15,875 bases of DNA, from the NCBI GenBank assembly GCA_002392835.1, contig DGHX01000093.1:1-15875 (forward strand). The letters are read 5' to 3'. The notes beneath the pieces are model-generated. The model was not told the origin of the DNA. It saw only the letters and a program-made list of their open reading frames with translations, and did no database searches. Source of the stretch: Prevotella sp. UBA3837 (GTDB taxonomy: Bacteria; Bacteroidota; Bacteroidia; Bacteroidales; Bacteroidaceae). Position numbers and translations under genes: made by a program. Below, piece by piece: positions 1 through 6,561 of this stretch; position 1 is the stretch's first letter, and each line of letters starts with the position of its first letter.

Positions 1-270
1 ATAGGCACCAAGAGCGAGCTGAAGGGCGCCAGCATACTGAAGAGCGGGAAGGTGCTGCAGGAAGGCTTCGACGCATCGTACTTCACCGAGATCGACGTGC
101 GCAACCTCAGCCAGATTGTCATACCCTACAAGGACCCGAAGATACTGACCACACACCCCGCCGCCTCTTACACCCTGGAGAAGGAGGAGAGCCACAAGTA
201 CACACTGCACATCAATGACTACCAGCAGTTCTGGAGCACCAGCAAGTATCTGGTCATACAGGTGAAATAA
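1..270 (+). CDS. C-terminal fragment of an unidentified Bacteroidales protein
   Basis: The first frame is open from the window edge to a TAA at 268-270, giving 89 residues of the C-terminus; the start lies outside the window. The fragment reads as beta-rich, with a segment containing SYFTEIDVRNL, then KILTTHPAASYTLEK, and ending FWSTSKYLVIQVK. From memory this resembles the C-terminal domain of conserved Bacteroidales lipoproteins that have an N-terminal coiled coil (YFTxxDxR, LTxHPxxSYxL, FWSxSKYLVI pattern), but I cannot name a function. Only 41 bases separate it from the GH51 gene. That gap holds no clear TAnnTTTG promoter, so the two genes may be co-transcribed. No signal peptide or catalytic motif can be judged from this piece. 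Confidence 0.75.
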   Translation: MGTKSELKGASILKSGKVLQEGFDASYFTEIDVRNLSQIVIPYKDPKILTTHPAASYTLEKEESHKYTLHINDYQQFWSTSKYLVIQVK

Positions 271-311
271 GCATCAAGGCAACAACAACTATTATACCTA
301 ACACAACCACA

Positions 312-2318
312 ATGAGAACAACTATTCTTACGTGTGCTCTCGCACTGGCGGGCACGCTCACAGCCCAGGCGCAGCACGTCATCGACGTGAAGACTGACAA
401 GCCTGGAGCACCCATCCAGTCTACCATGTACGGTCTCTTCTTCGAAGACATCAACTACGCTGCTGACGGAGGCCTCTATGCCGAACTGGTGAAGAACCGC
501 TCCTTTGAATTTCCCGACCACCTGATGGGCTGGGAGGCCTTCGGCACCTTCGAGGTGAAGAACGACGGCCCCTTCGAGCGCTGTCCCCACTACGTGGAGC
601 TGCGCTGGCCCGGCCACAAGGAGCGTCGCTCGGGACTGTCGAACAACGGTTTCTTCGGCATCGGACTGAAGAAGGGCGAGGACTACCGCTTCAGCGTGTG
701 GGCCAAGGCACCGCAGGGCAACGGCAAGATCATCGTACAGTTCATAGACCGCGCCGACATGGGCGAGCGCCAGCAGTTCGTGGAGACAAAGATTGACGTC
801 AACTCGGCCGAGTGGAAGAAATACGAGGTGGTGATGAAGTCGACACGCACCATCGAGAAGGCCCAGCTGCGCATCTTCCTCGAAGGACAGAAGACGGTGT
901 GCCTGGAGCACGTCAGCCTCTTCCCCGTGAACACCTTCAACAACCGCGTGAACGGCCTGCGCCGCGACCTGGCCCAGGCCCTGAAGGACGCCCACCCCGG
1001 CGTGTTCCGCTTCCCCGGCGGCTGCATCGTTGAGGGCGTAGACCTGAAGACACGCTACCAGTGGAAGAACACCATCGGCCCGGTGGAGAACCGCCCGCTG
1101 AACGAGAACCGATGGGAGTACACCTTCCCACACCGCTTCTTCCCCGACTACTTCCAGAGCTACGGCCTGGGCTTCTACGAGTACTTCCTGCTGTGCGAGG
1201 ACATCAAAGCCGAGCCGCTGCCCGTGCTGAACGTGGGCATGGCCTGCCAGTTCCAGAACTGGAACGACGAGAATGCACACGTGCCCTACGACCAGCTGCA
1301 GCCCTACATACAGGACTGCCTGGACCTCATTGAGTTTGCCAACGGCGACGCCAACAGCGAATGGGGCAAGAAGCGCGCTGAGATGGGCCATCCCGCACCG
1401 TTCAACATGAAGTTCCTGGGCATTGGCAACGAGCAGTGGGACGACCTGTATTTCAAGCGCCTGGAGCCCTTCGTGAAGGCCGTGCGCGAGAAGTACCCCG
1501 ACATCAAGATCGTGGGCACCAGCGGCCCCGACAGCGAGGGCAACATGTTTGAGAAGGGTTGGGTGGCCATGAAGGGCCAGAAGGCCGACTTGGTGGACGA
1601 GCACTACTACCGCAACGAGCAGTGGTTCCTGGGCACGGCACCGAAGGACAAGTACCCCAACTGCGGCGCCCTGCGCTACGACAGCTACTCGCGCAAGGGC
1701 CCGAAGGTGTTCGCCGGCGAGTATGCCTGCCACGGCAGCGGAAAGAAGTGGAACCACTACGAGACGTCGCTCTACGAGGCTGCCTTCATGACCGGTCTGG
1801 AGCGCAACGCCGACGTGGTGCAGATGACGTCGTATGCACCCCTCTTCGCACACGTAGAGGGCTGGCAGTGGCGTCCTGACATGATTTGGTACGACAACCT
1901 GCGCATGTTCAAGTCGGTGAGCTACTACGTGCAGCAGCTCTATGCCACCTACAAGGGCACCAACGTGCTGCCCATCACCATGCAGGGCAAGCCGCTGGCC
2001 GGACAGTCGGGACAGGACGGCCTCTTCGCCTCGTCGGTCTTCGACGCCGCCACGGGCGAAGTCATCGTGAAGATGGCCAACACGTCGAAGCAGCCGCAGA
2101 CCGTGCAGCTGAACCTGCAGGGTGTGAGCGGTGCTCCCACGGCCCAGACGCTGACGCTGAGCCACAACGGCTCGTATGACGACGAGAACACCCTCGACCA
2201 GCCTGAGCGCATCACGCCGCAGCCCGGCACCGTGCAGTGTGAGGCCGGCAAGAAGCAGGCCGTGCTCACCGACCAGCTGCCCGCCATGTCATTCCGCGTG
2301 TACCGCATCAAGAAATAA
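312..2318 (+). CDS. Secreted alpha-L-arabinofuranosidase, glycoside hydrolase family 51
   Basis: The 668-residue enzyme is expected to release terminal alpha-L-arabinofuranosyl residues from arabinan, arabinoxylan or arabinogalactan side chains by a retaining mechanism. Residues 1-20 form a type I signal peptide ending AQA before Q21, so the product is probably periplasmic. The N-terminal part shows the family block with GLFFEDINYAADGGLYAELV (41-60). Residues about 70-205 look like an inserted carbohydrate-binding-type beta-sandwich. The (beta/alpha)8 catalytic part follows, with FRFPGG at 232-237, the acid/base Glu374 in GIGNEQW and the likely nucleophile Glu470 in FAGEYACH. A C-terminal beta-sandwich ends the protein. 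Both catalytic glutamates are intact and the length is normal for Bacteroidetes members. There is no Shine-Dalgarno sequence, only an A/C-rich leader, as is usual in this phylum. The gene ends before a strong bidirectional terminator. Exact substrate preference cannot be read from the sequence. Confidence 0.95.
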   Translation: MRTTILTCALALAGTLTAQAQHVIDVKTDKPGAPIQSTMYGLFFEDINYAADGGLYAELVKNRSFEFPDHLMGWEAFGTFEVKNDGPFERCPHYVELRWPGHKERRSGLSNNGFFGIGLKKGEDYRFSVWAKAPQGNGKIIVQFIDRADMGERQQFVETKIDVNSAEWKKYEVVMKSTRTIEKAQLRIFLEGQKTVCLEHVSLFPVNTFNNRVNGLRRDLAQALKDAHPGVFRFPGGCIVEGVDLKTRYQWKNTIGPVENRPLNENRWEYTFPHRFFPDYFQSYGLGFYEYFLLCEDIKAEPLPVLNVGMACQFQNWNDENAHVPYDQLQPYIQDCLDLIEFANGDANSEWGKKRAEMGHPAPFNMKFLGIGNEQWDDLYFKRLEPFVKAVREKYPDIKIVGTSGPDSEGNMFEKGWVAMKGQKADLVDEHYYRNEQWFLGTAPKDKYPNCGALRYDSYSRKGPKVFAGEYACHGSGKKWNHYETSLYEAAFMTGLERNADVVQMTSYAPLFAHVEGWQWRPDMIWYDNLRMFKSVSYYVQQLYATYKGTNVLPITMQGKPLAGQSGQDGLFASSVFDAATGEVIVKMANTSKQPQTVQLNLQGVSGAPTAQTLTLSHNGSYDDENTLDQPERITPQPGTVQCEAGKKQAVLTDQLPAMSFRVYRIKK

Positions 2319-2331
2319 TCGCTGAAATGCC

Positions 2332-2367
2332 AGTAGGGCTAGTCTCGCTAGTATGACTAGCCCTACT
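2332..2367. repeat. CTAG-rich 12-bp perfect inverted repeat
   Basis: Arms AGTAGGGCTAGT (2332-2343) and ACTAGCCCTACT (2356-2367) are exact reverse complements around a 12-base spacer. The spacer itself contains another GCTAGT. The repeat lies just after the GH51 stop codon and before the main terminator, and a run of five A follows it. It may be a second hairpin protecting the 3' end, or a copy of a dispersed intergenic repeat. Confidence 0.6.
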
Positions 2368-2393
2368 AGCAAAAACCTGCCCTGCTGGCAGAA

Positions 2394-2438
2394 AAAAGCC
2401 TACACCGCCCGGCGAAGCGCCGGGCGGTGTAGGCTTTT
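2394..2438. terminator. Bidirectional Rho-independent terminator between GH51 and ribBA
   Basis: A perfect 21-bp stem pairs 2394-2414 with 2418-2438 around a 3-base loop (AAG). The core is GC-rich (CACCGCCCGGCG). The A run at 2392-2397 and the T run at 2435-2438 supply U-tracts for both directions. It sits between two convergent genes and should end both the GH51 transcript (+) and the ribBA transcript (-). The U-tract is longer on the minus strand. Confidence 0.9.
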
Positions 2439-2462
2439 CTGCAGCAGGCTGCGCACAGCAGC

Positions 2463-3671
2463 TCACCCCAGGTGCAGGGTGTGCCCCATGCGCTGCTGCT
2501 TGGTGCGCAGGTAGCGCAGGTTATACTCGTTGGGCGTCACCTCAATGGGCACGTTCTCCACTATCTGCAGCCCGTAAGCCTCCAAGCCCACGCGTTTCAC
2601 GGGGTTGTTAGTCATGAGGCGCATCTTGTGAACGCCCAGGTGGCGCAGCATCTGTGCGCCGCAGCCATAGTCGCGCTCGTCGGCCTTGAAGCCCAGGCAG
2701 AGGTTGGCATCCACGGTGTCCATGCCCTCCTCCTGCAGCTTGTAGGCGGCCAGCTTGTTCATCAGGCCGATGCCCCTACCCTCTTGCTGCATGTAGACGA
2801 TGACGCCCTTGCCCTCTTCCTCAATCTTCTGCATGGCGCGGTGCAGCTGCTCGCCGCAGTCGCAGCGTCGCGAGCCCAGGATGTCGCCCGTCATACATGA
2901 CGAATGTACGCGCACGAGGATGGGCTCGTCGTCCTGCCACTCGCCCTTGATGAGGGCGAAGTGCTCCAGGCCGTTGCTCTTCTGGCGGAAGGGCACGATG
3001 CGGAAATGTCCGTACTCGGTGGGCATGTCGGCCTCGACCCCCACCTCGATGAGCGATTCCTGCTGCAGCCGGTAGCTGATGAGGTCCTTGATGGTGATGA
3101 TCTTCAGCTTGTGCTCCTGGGCAAAGACCTGCAGCTCGGGCATGCGCGCCATGGTGCCGTCGTCGTTCATAATCTCCATCAGAGCCCCGGCGGGATAGAG
3201 CCCTGCCAGCTTGCACAGGTCGACGGCGGCCTCGGTGTGGCCGCTTCGGCGCAGCACGCCGTTGTCCTGGGCATAGAGAGGGTTGATGTGTCCGGGCCGT
3301 CCGAAGGTCTGCGGCGTAGAGGCAGGGTCGGCCAGCGCACGGATGGTGGCGGCGCGGTCGTGGGCCGAGACGCCGGTGGTGCAGCCCTCCAGCTTGTCGA
3401 CGGTGACGGTGAACGGGGTGCCCAGCACGCTGGTGTTCTCGCTGACCTGGCGCGGCAGGTCGAGCTCCTCGCTGCGGCTGATGGTGATGGGGGCGCAGAG
3501 CACGCCGCGCGCATACTTCAGCATGAAGTTCACCATCTCGGGGGTAATCTTCTCGGCGGCACAGATGAGGTCGCCCTCGTTCTCGCGGTCCTCGTCGTCG
3601 ACCACGATGACGAACTTGCCCTCGCGGAAATCGTCCAGTGCCGATTCTATGGTTGATAATTGATAGGTCAT
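2463..3671 (-). CDS. ribBA: Bifunctional 3,4-dihydroxy-2-butanone-4-phosphate synthase / GTP cyclohydrolase II
   Basis: The 402-residue cytoplasmic enzyme supplies both precursors of riboflavin. The RibB half makes dihydroxybutanone phosphate from ribulose 5-phosphate, and the RibA half opens GTP to the diaminopyrimidine. The N-terminal half (about 1-203) shows the acidic metal-binding cluster VVDDEDRENEGD (23-34), GHINPLYAQDNGVLRRSG, then H145-T-E147. The C-terminal half (about 205-402) has the zinc ligands Cys259, Cys270 and Cys272 in the SSCMTGDILGSRRCDCG block, then QQEGRGIGL (295-303) and the family motifs DYGCGAQML and NNPVKR. Both halves look catalytically complete, so this is not one of the RibBA homologues with a dead RibA half. 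Its ATG overlaps the stop of the upstream permease gene by four bases (ATGA, 3668-3671), implying translational coupling. No FMN riboswitch precedes it. Confidence 0.97.
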   Translation of the reverse strand: MTYQLSTIESALDDFREGKFVIVVDDEDRENEGDLICAAEKITPEMVNFMLKYARGVLCAPITISRSEELDLPRQVSENTSVLGTPFTVTVDKLEGCTTGVSAHDRAATIRALADPASTPQTFGRPGHINPLYAQDNGVLRRSGHTEAAVDLCKLAGLYPAGALMEIMNDDGTMARMPELQVFAQEHKLKIITIKDLISYRLQQESLIEVGVEADMPTEYGHFRIVPFRQKSNGLEHFALIKGEWQDDEPILVRVHSSCMTGDILGSRRCDCGEQLHRAMQKIEEEGKGVIVYMQQEGRGIGLMNKLAAYKLQEEGMDTVDANLCLGFKADERDYGCGAQMLRHLGVHKMRLMTNNPVKRVGLEAYGLQIVENVPIEVTPNEYNLRYLRTKQQRMGHTLHLG

Positions 3672-5575
3672 GTATTCTGCATTAGTTCAGTTGTTCTGTC
3701 AATGATGTTCTGGCTGGTCTTCTCCACCGTCTTCAGGTCCTTGTACAGGCGCAGGCGGAAGCGCAGCATGCGGAAGTAGAAGAACAGGCCCACGGGCAGC
3801 ACGATGCCCACGAGTGCGTTCAGCCACCGCCGGCGGAAGGGCCTTGTGTGGGCGTGTGTGGCCAGCACAGGATACTGGTTCAGCAGGTGCAGCATCTGCT
3901 TGTCGCGCGTGTTCGCCAAGTCGTCGATGACGGTCTCCAGGCGCTCGCTGATGTCAATGATCTGGCGGTCGTCGCCCGGGCGGAAGAAGACCTTCAGCGG
4001 GTTGGGCCAGCGCAGCAGGCGGTGCTCGCTGCTGTACTGGTCAATCTCGGTGTTGATGGCGGCCAGGCTCTGGGCGTCAGCGGCATAGTCGGGGTCGCTG
4101 ATGATGACCTCCTTGCCCATGATGTTACGCTTCTGCCTGAGTCCGAACATACGGCGCAGCAGCAGGCGGTAGGCATCGATGTTGAACACCGCCGAGTCGT
4201 TGTTGGCCTTGTAGGTGAAGAACACGGCCATGGGTGCCAGCACGGCCGTGGCTATGGAGCGTCCGAACCATACGGTCCAGTTGTCGTCGCGCGCCATGCG
4301 GTAGCCTGAGTTGTCGAAGATGTAGTACACGATGAACACGATGACCGAGATGATGACCGGCACGCCCAGTCCGCCCTTGCGGATGATGGCTCCCAGCGGA
4401 GCCCCGATGAAGAAGAAGATGATGCACGACAGGGCGAGGGTGAACTTGCCTATGACCTCAAGCACGTGCAGGCGCTCCTGCCGGTGCAGGAACTTGGCAT
4501 AGTCGGCTTTCATCATCACGTCGCTGGCGGCCATCTGCGCCTGTCGCGCGGCGTTCTTCGTCACCTCGCGCTGCGTCTCCTTCTCCAGGCTCTGGTATAT
4601 GCTGTCCAGGTCGGGCAGTGCCTTCTGCTCCTCCATGGCCAGTCGTATGGAGTCCTCGCGGCTGATGGTAGGCTGCATGAAGCTGTAGCGGCGGCCCTCC
4701 TCGTAGAACTGGCGGCCCACGCTGTCGTTGGTGTGGCGTATGGAGTCCAGGTCGTGCAAAATCTGCCGCGAGCTCTTGCCCTTGGCACTGCCCGACACTA
4801 TCGACGCGTCGGCCAGGTTGAACTCGCCGTCGAAATCGAGCAGCACCTGCTTGTGGGCAAAGGTTTCGCGCCGGTAGGGCACCTCGGCGGCTCCGCCCAG
4901 CTCCTGCTGCTTCATGTTCTCGAACCACTCGCCGCTCCACAGCGTCAGCAGCAGGTGCTTCTTCTCGGCCGTGGACTGCAGCATGCCCGAGTCGGCCAGG
5001 ATGATGGCCTGGTCGTCGTAGCTGCCCGTCTGCCGGAAGATCATCATGCCATAGAGCATGCCGGTGTTGATGTCCTTCTTCTGCACGTAGAGGTTGGCAT
5101 TGGGAATGCCGTCGTAGAACACGCCCTCGGGAATCTCCAGCTCGGGGCTCTTCTGCTTCATCGACACCAGCAGCTGCGCCAGGTTCTTGTTGGCGTCAGG
5201 GCCTATTTTCTCTTGAAAATAGACCGACACGCCGGTCACGAGCAGCACGATGATGATGAGCGAGCGCATGCTCTGCAGCAGCGAGATGCCCGCCGCCTTG
5301 ATGGCGGTGAGCTCGCTCGACTCGCCCAGGTTGCCGTAGGTGATGAGCGAGCTGAGCAGTATGGCTAGGGGGAAGGCCTGCGGCACCAGCATCAGCGCCA
5401 TGTACCAGAAGAACTGGCCCAGCACGTCCATGGTGAGGCCCTTGCCGATGAGGTCGTCGATGTATCGCCACAGGAACTGCATCATCAGCACAAACTGGCA
5501 GATGAAGAATGTAGCCACAAACAGCAGTCCAAACTGCTTAGCTATGAATATGTCGAGTTTTTTTATCCTAAACAT
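3668..5575 (-). CDS. LptF/LptG-family (YjgP/YjgQ) inner-membrane permease
   Basis: This 635-residue protein belongs to the permease family that, with LptB, extracts lipopolysaccharide from the inner membrane and passes it to the Lpt bridge. Predicted membrane helices lie near residues 16-36, 55-78, 102-120, 374-394, 404-422 and 436-455. A large periplasmic region (about 121-370) lies between the third and fourth. The segment SSELTAIKAAGISLLQSMR (86-104) is the typical family coupling region. A C-terminal extension (about 460-635) carries a possible seventh helix at 586-602 and a basic tail; enterobacterial LptF/G are about 360 residues and lack it. I chose ATG 5573-5575 (MFRIKKLD) because an upstream in-frame ATG at 5597-5599 would fall inside or before the promoter. 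Whether this is the LptF or LptG partner cannot be decided here. Confidence 0.9.
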   Translation of the reverse strand: MFRIKKLDIFIAKQFGLLFVATFFICQFVLMMQFLWRYIDDLIGKGLTMDVLGQFFWYMALMLVPQAFPLAILLSSLITYGNLGESSELTAIKAAGISLLQSMRSLIIIVLLVTGVSVYFQEKIGPDANKNLAQLLVSMKQKSPELEIPEGVFYDGIPNANLYVQKKDINTGMLYGMMIFRQTGSYDDQAIILADSGMLQSTAEKKHLLLTLWSGEWFENMKQQELGGAAEVPYRRETFAHKQVLLDFDGEFNLADASIVSGSAKGKSSRQILHDLDSIRHTNDSVGRQFYEEGRRYSFMQPTISREDSIRLAMEEQKALPDLDSIYQSLEKETQREVTKNAARQAQMAASDVMMKADYAKFLHRQERLHVLEVIGKFTLALSCIIFFFIGAPLGAIIRKGGLGVPVIISVIVFIVYYIFDNSGYRMARDDNWTVWFGRSIATAVLAPMAVFFTYKANNDSAVFNIDAYRLLLRRMFGLRQKRNIMGKEVIISDPDYAADAQSLAAINTEIDQYSSEHRLLRWPNPLKVFFRPGDDRQIIDISERLETVIDDLANTRDKQMLHLLNQYPVLATHAHTRPFRRRWLNALVGIVLPVGLFFYFRMLRFRLRLYKDLKTVEKTSQNIIDRTTELMQNT

Positions 5576-5588
5576 TGTAATTGGACTG

Positions 5589-5596
5589 CAAAGGTA
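5589..5596 (-). promoter_or_regulatory. Bacteroidetes -7 box for the permease-ribBA operon
   Basis: On the minus strand this reads TACCTTTG, an exact TAnnTTTG -7 box, 13 bases before the chosen ATG. I see no clear TTTG -33 element at the usual distance. The short leader implied supports the 5575 start. Confidence 0.65.
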
Positions 5597-5601
5597 CAAA
5601 A

Positions 5602-5696
5602 GAGTTAGGAGTTAGAAGTGAGGAGTGAGGAGTTATTTTCCTGTACTTAAACATTTTTAACGCCTCGCAACTCCTAACTCCTAACTCCTAACTCCA
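5602..5696. repeat. Heptamer (GAGTTAG) array in inverted orientation
   Basis: Positions 5602-5636 are five 7-base units related to GAGTTAG, the first two exact and the rest variants with GTGAG or GTTAT. Positions 5669-5696 are four units of the complementary AACTCCT type. The two arrays face each other across a 32-base A/T-rich spacer and could fold into a long imperfect hairpin. The structure lies between the START-like gene and the permease promoter on the same strand, where it could act as a transcription terminator. A similar pair of units, GGAGTTAA twice, begins at the right edge of the window (15859-15875). Confidence 0.8.
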
Positions 5697-5703
5697 AGCT
5701 CCC

Positions 5704-6108
5704 TCACAGCCCACTCGACTGGTGGAGCCGCTCCAGATTGCCGTCCCACAAGTCATGCAGGTCGTCAATGTCCTCGGCGTAAGTGTAGTCCGTAACGCAC
5801 AGGCACACCTGCTCCGTCAGCTCGCTGCGCCCAATGCGCATCTCCCAATAGGCTTCGGGGTCGGGTTCGTCTGTCCAGCGCAGGCGTATGTGACTGTTCT
5901 TCTCGCGCTCCAATATACGGGCGTGCATGGTGTGGTGTTCGCCCCACAGTTCACCCCAAGTCAGCTCCAACTCGCCGTTTTGCTCGTTGACCCTGTCAGC
6001 AATCCATCGCTCCAGTCCGTGGTCAGTGCTCATCAGCGTCCACAGAATGTCGGGCTTGCGCGCGTTGAGCGGATATTCCAGTTCAAGTCGTTGTTTCTTG
6101 ATGTTCAT
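5704..6108 (-). CDS. START-like domain protein (SRPBCC superfamily)
   Basis: This 134-residue soluble protein matches, from memory, the small Bacteroidetes START-like family (SRPBCC/AHSA1-type fold). It starts MNIKKQRLELEYPLNARKPD, has the typical WTLMSTDHGLERWIAD segment after the first strand and helix, and ends with a long C-terminal helix (YAEDIDDLHDLWDGNLERLHQ). Proteins of this fold form a deep hydrophobic cavity for lipids or other ligands, but the ligand and role of this family are not known to me. There is no signal peptide or membrane segment, so it should be cytoplasmic. It has its own promoter at 6158-6165 and is followed by the heptamer inverted repeat, so it is probably monocistronic. 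Confidence 0.85.
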   Translation of the reverse strand: MNIKKQRLELEYPLNARKPDILWTLMSTDHGLERWIADRVNEQNGELELTWGELWGEHHTMHARILEREKNSHIRLRWTDEPDPEAYWEMRIGRSELTEQVCLCVTDYTYAEDIDDLHDLWDGNLERLHQSSGL

Positions 6109-6157
6109 GTTTGGTTAGTGCTTCATTTGGTAAAAGACATTCACATGTTGTTGGGTG

Positions 6158-6191
6158 CAAAGATACGAAAAAGTTAAGAAAACGACGCAAA
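6158..6191 (-). promoter_or_regulatory. Promoter of the START-like gene
   Basis: The minus strand reads TATCTTTG at 6158-6165, an exact -7 box. A TTTG at 6188-6191, 22 bases upstream, could serve as the -33 element. The expected start of transcription leaves a leader of roughly 40 bases before the ATG at 6106-6108. Confidence 0.65.
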
Positions 6192-6259
6192 AAAGAGAGG
6201 GAAATTTAGGCTGAATTCATAAATAAAGTTAAACGGCTGCATTTTTCCCGCCAACGCTC

Positions 6260-6289
6260 TTTGCTATTCGTTTCTTTTTTGTACCTTTG
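6260..6289 (+). promoter_or_regulatory. Promoter of the tRNA gene
   Basis: TTTG (6260-6263) and TACCTTTG (6282-6289) are separated by 18 bases, an excellent match to the Bacteroidetes -33/-7 promoter. The tRNA starts 25 bases after the -7 box, leaving a short 5' leader for RNase P to remove. Confidence 0.8.
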
Positions 6290-6314
6290 CACCCGCTTAG
6301 AAAAAACAACCGTT

Positions 6315-6391
6315 GGCGGGATAGCTCAGCTGGTTAGAGCGCATGATTCATAATCATGAGGTCGCCGGTTCAATCCCGGCTCCCGCTACCA
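6315..6391 (+). tRNA. tRNA with CAT anticodon, probably elongator tRNA-Met
   Basis: The 77-base gene folds as a complete cloverleaf. It has acceptor GGCGGGA with TCCCGCT, a D arm GCTC...GAGC, anticodon stem CATGA/TCATG around the loop TTCATAA (anticodon CAT), T stem GCCGG/CCGGC with the loop TTCAATC, discriminator A, and an encoded CCA end. The initiator features (C1-A72 mismatch and three G-C pairs in the anticodon stem) are absent, so it is not tRNA-fMet. A lysidine-modified tRNA-Ile2 also carries CAT in the gene and cannot be fully excluded. The first acceptor pair is G1-U72, a wobble. Confidence 0.95.
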
Positions 6392-6392
6392 G

Positions 6393-6439
6393 GAAAATCA
6401 GCAAGTTACGATGAAAAGTAGCTTGCTGGTTTTCTTTTT
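6393..6439 (+). terminator. Rho-independent terminator after the tRNA
   Basis: Positions 6393-6409 pair with 6418-6434 in a 17-bp stem with two G-U wobbles and an 8-base loop, followed directly by TTTTT (6435-6439). It begins two bases after the tRNA CCA end. Confidence 0.85.
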
Positions 6440-6506
6440 CAGTCCACATTTTCGGAGGCAACTATATAGCATTGGGCCTCGCCCCCCACAAAAAAGTGCC
6501 GTATTG

Positions 6507-6538
6507 TTTGGCAGGTTGGAGAAATAGTCGTATATTTG
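6507..6538 (+). promoter_or_regulatory. Promoter of the lipoprotein gene
   Basis: TTTG (6507-6510) and TATATTTG (6531-6538) lie 20 bases apart. The predicted transcription start just after 6540 excludes the in-frame ATG at 6472 and supports translation from ATG 6562. Confidence 0.75.
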
Positions 6539-6561
6539 CACCAACCTTATCAAACATACTT

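Noticed and set aside
219..2165. A 648-codon open frame on the minus strand opposite the GH51 gene
   Set aside because: It mirrors the GH51 coding sequence. Its length follows from GC-rich third positions, and its translation (Leu/Val/His/Ala-rich, no domain pattern) resembles no protein family.
2904..3656. A 250-codon plus-strand open frame opposite ribBA
   Set aside because: It lies entirely within the confidently identified ribBA gene and has no recognisable motif.
2319..3671. An FMN riboswitch controlling ribBA
   Set aside because: The gene follows the permease with a four-base overlap, so there is no leader to hold one, and no conserved riboswitch sequence was seen upstream of the operon.
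4466..5368. A 300-codon plus-strand open frame inside the permease gene
   Set aside because: It is a shadow of the minus-strand gene, with no promoter and a low-complexity translation.
5602..5696. A CRISPR array at the heptamer repeats
   Set aside because: The units are seven bases long with no spacers, arranged as two opposed tandem blocks.
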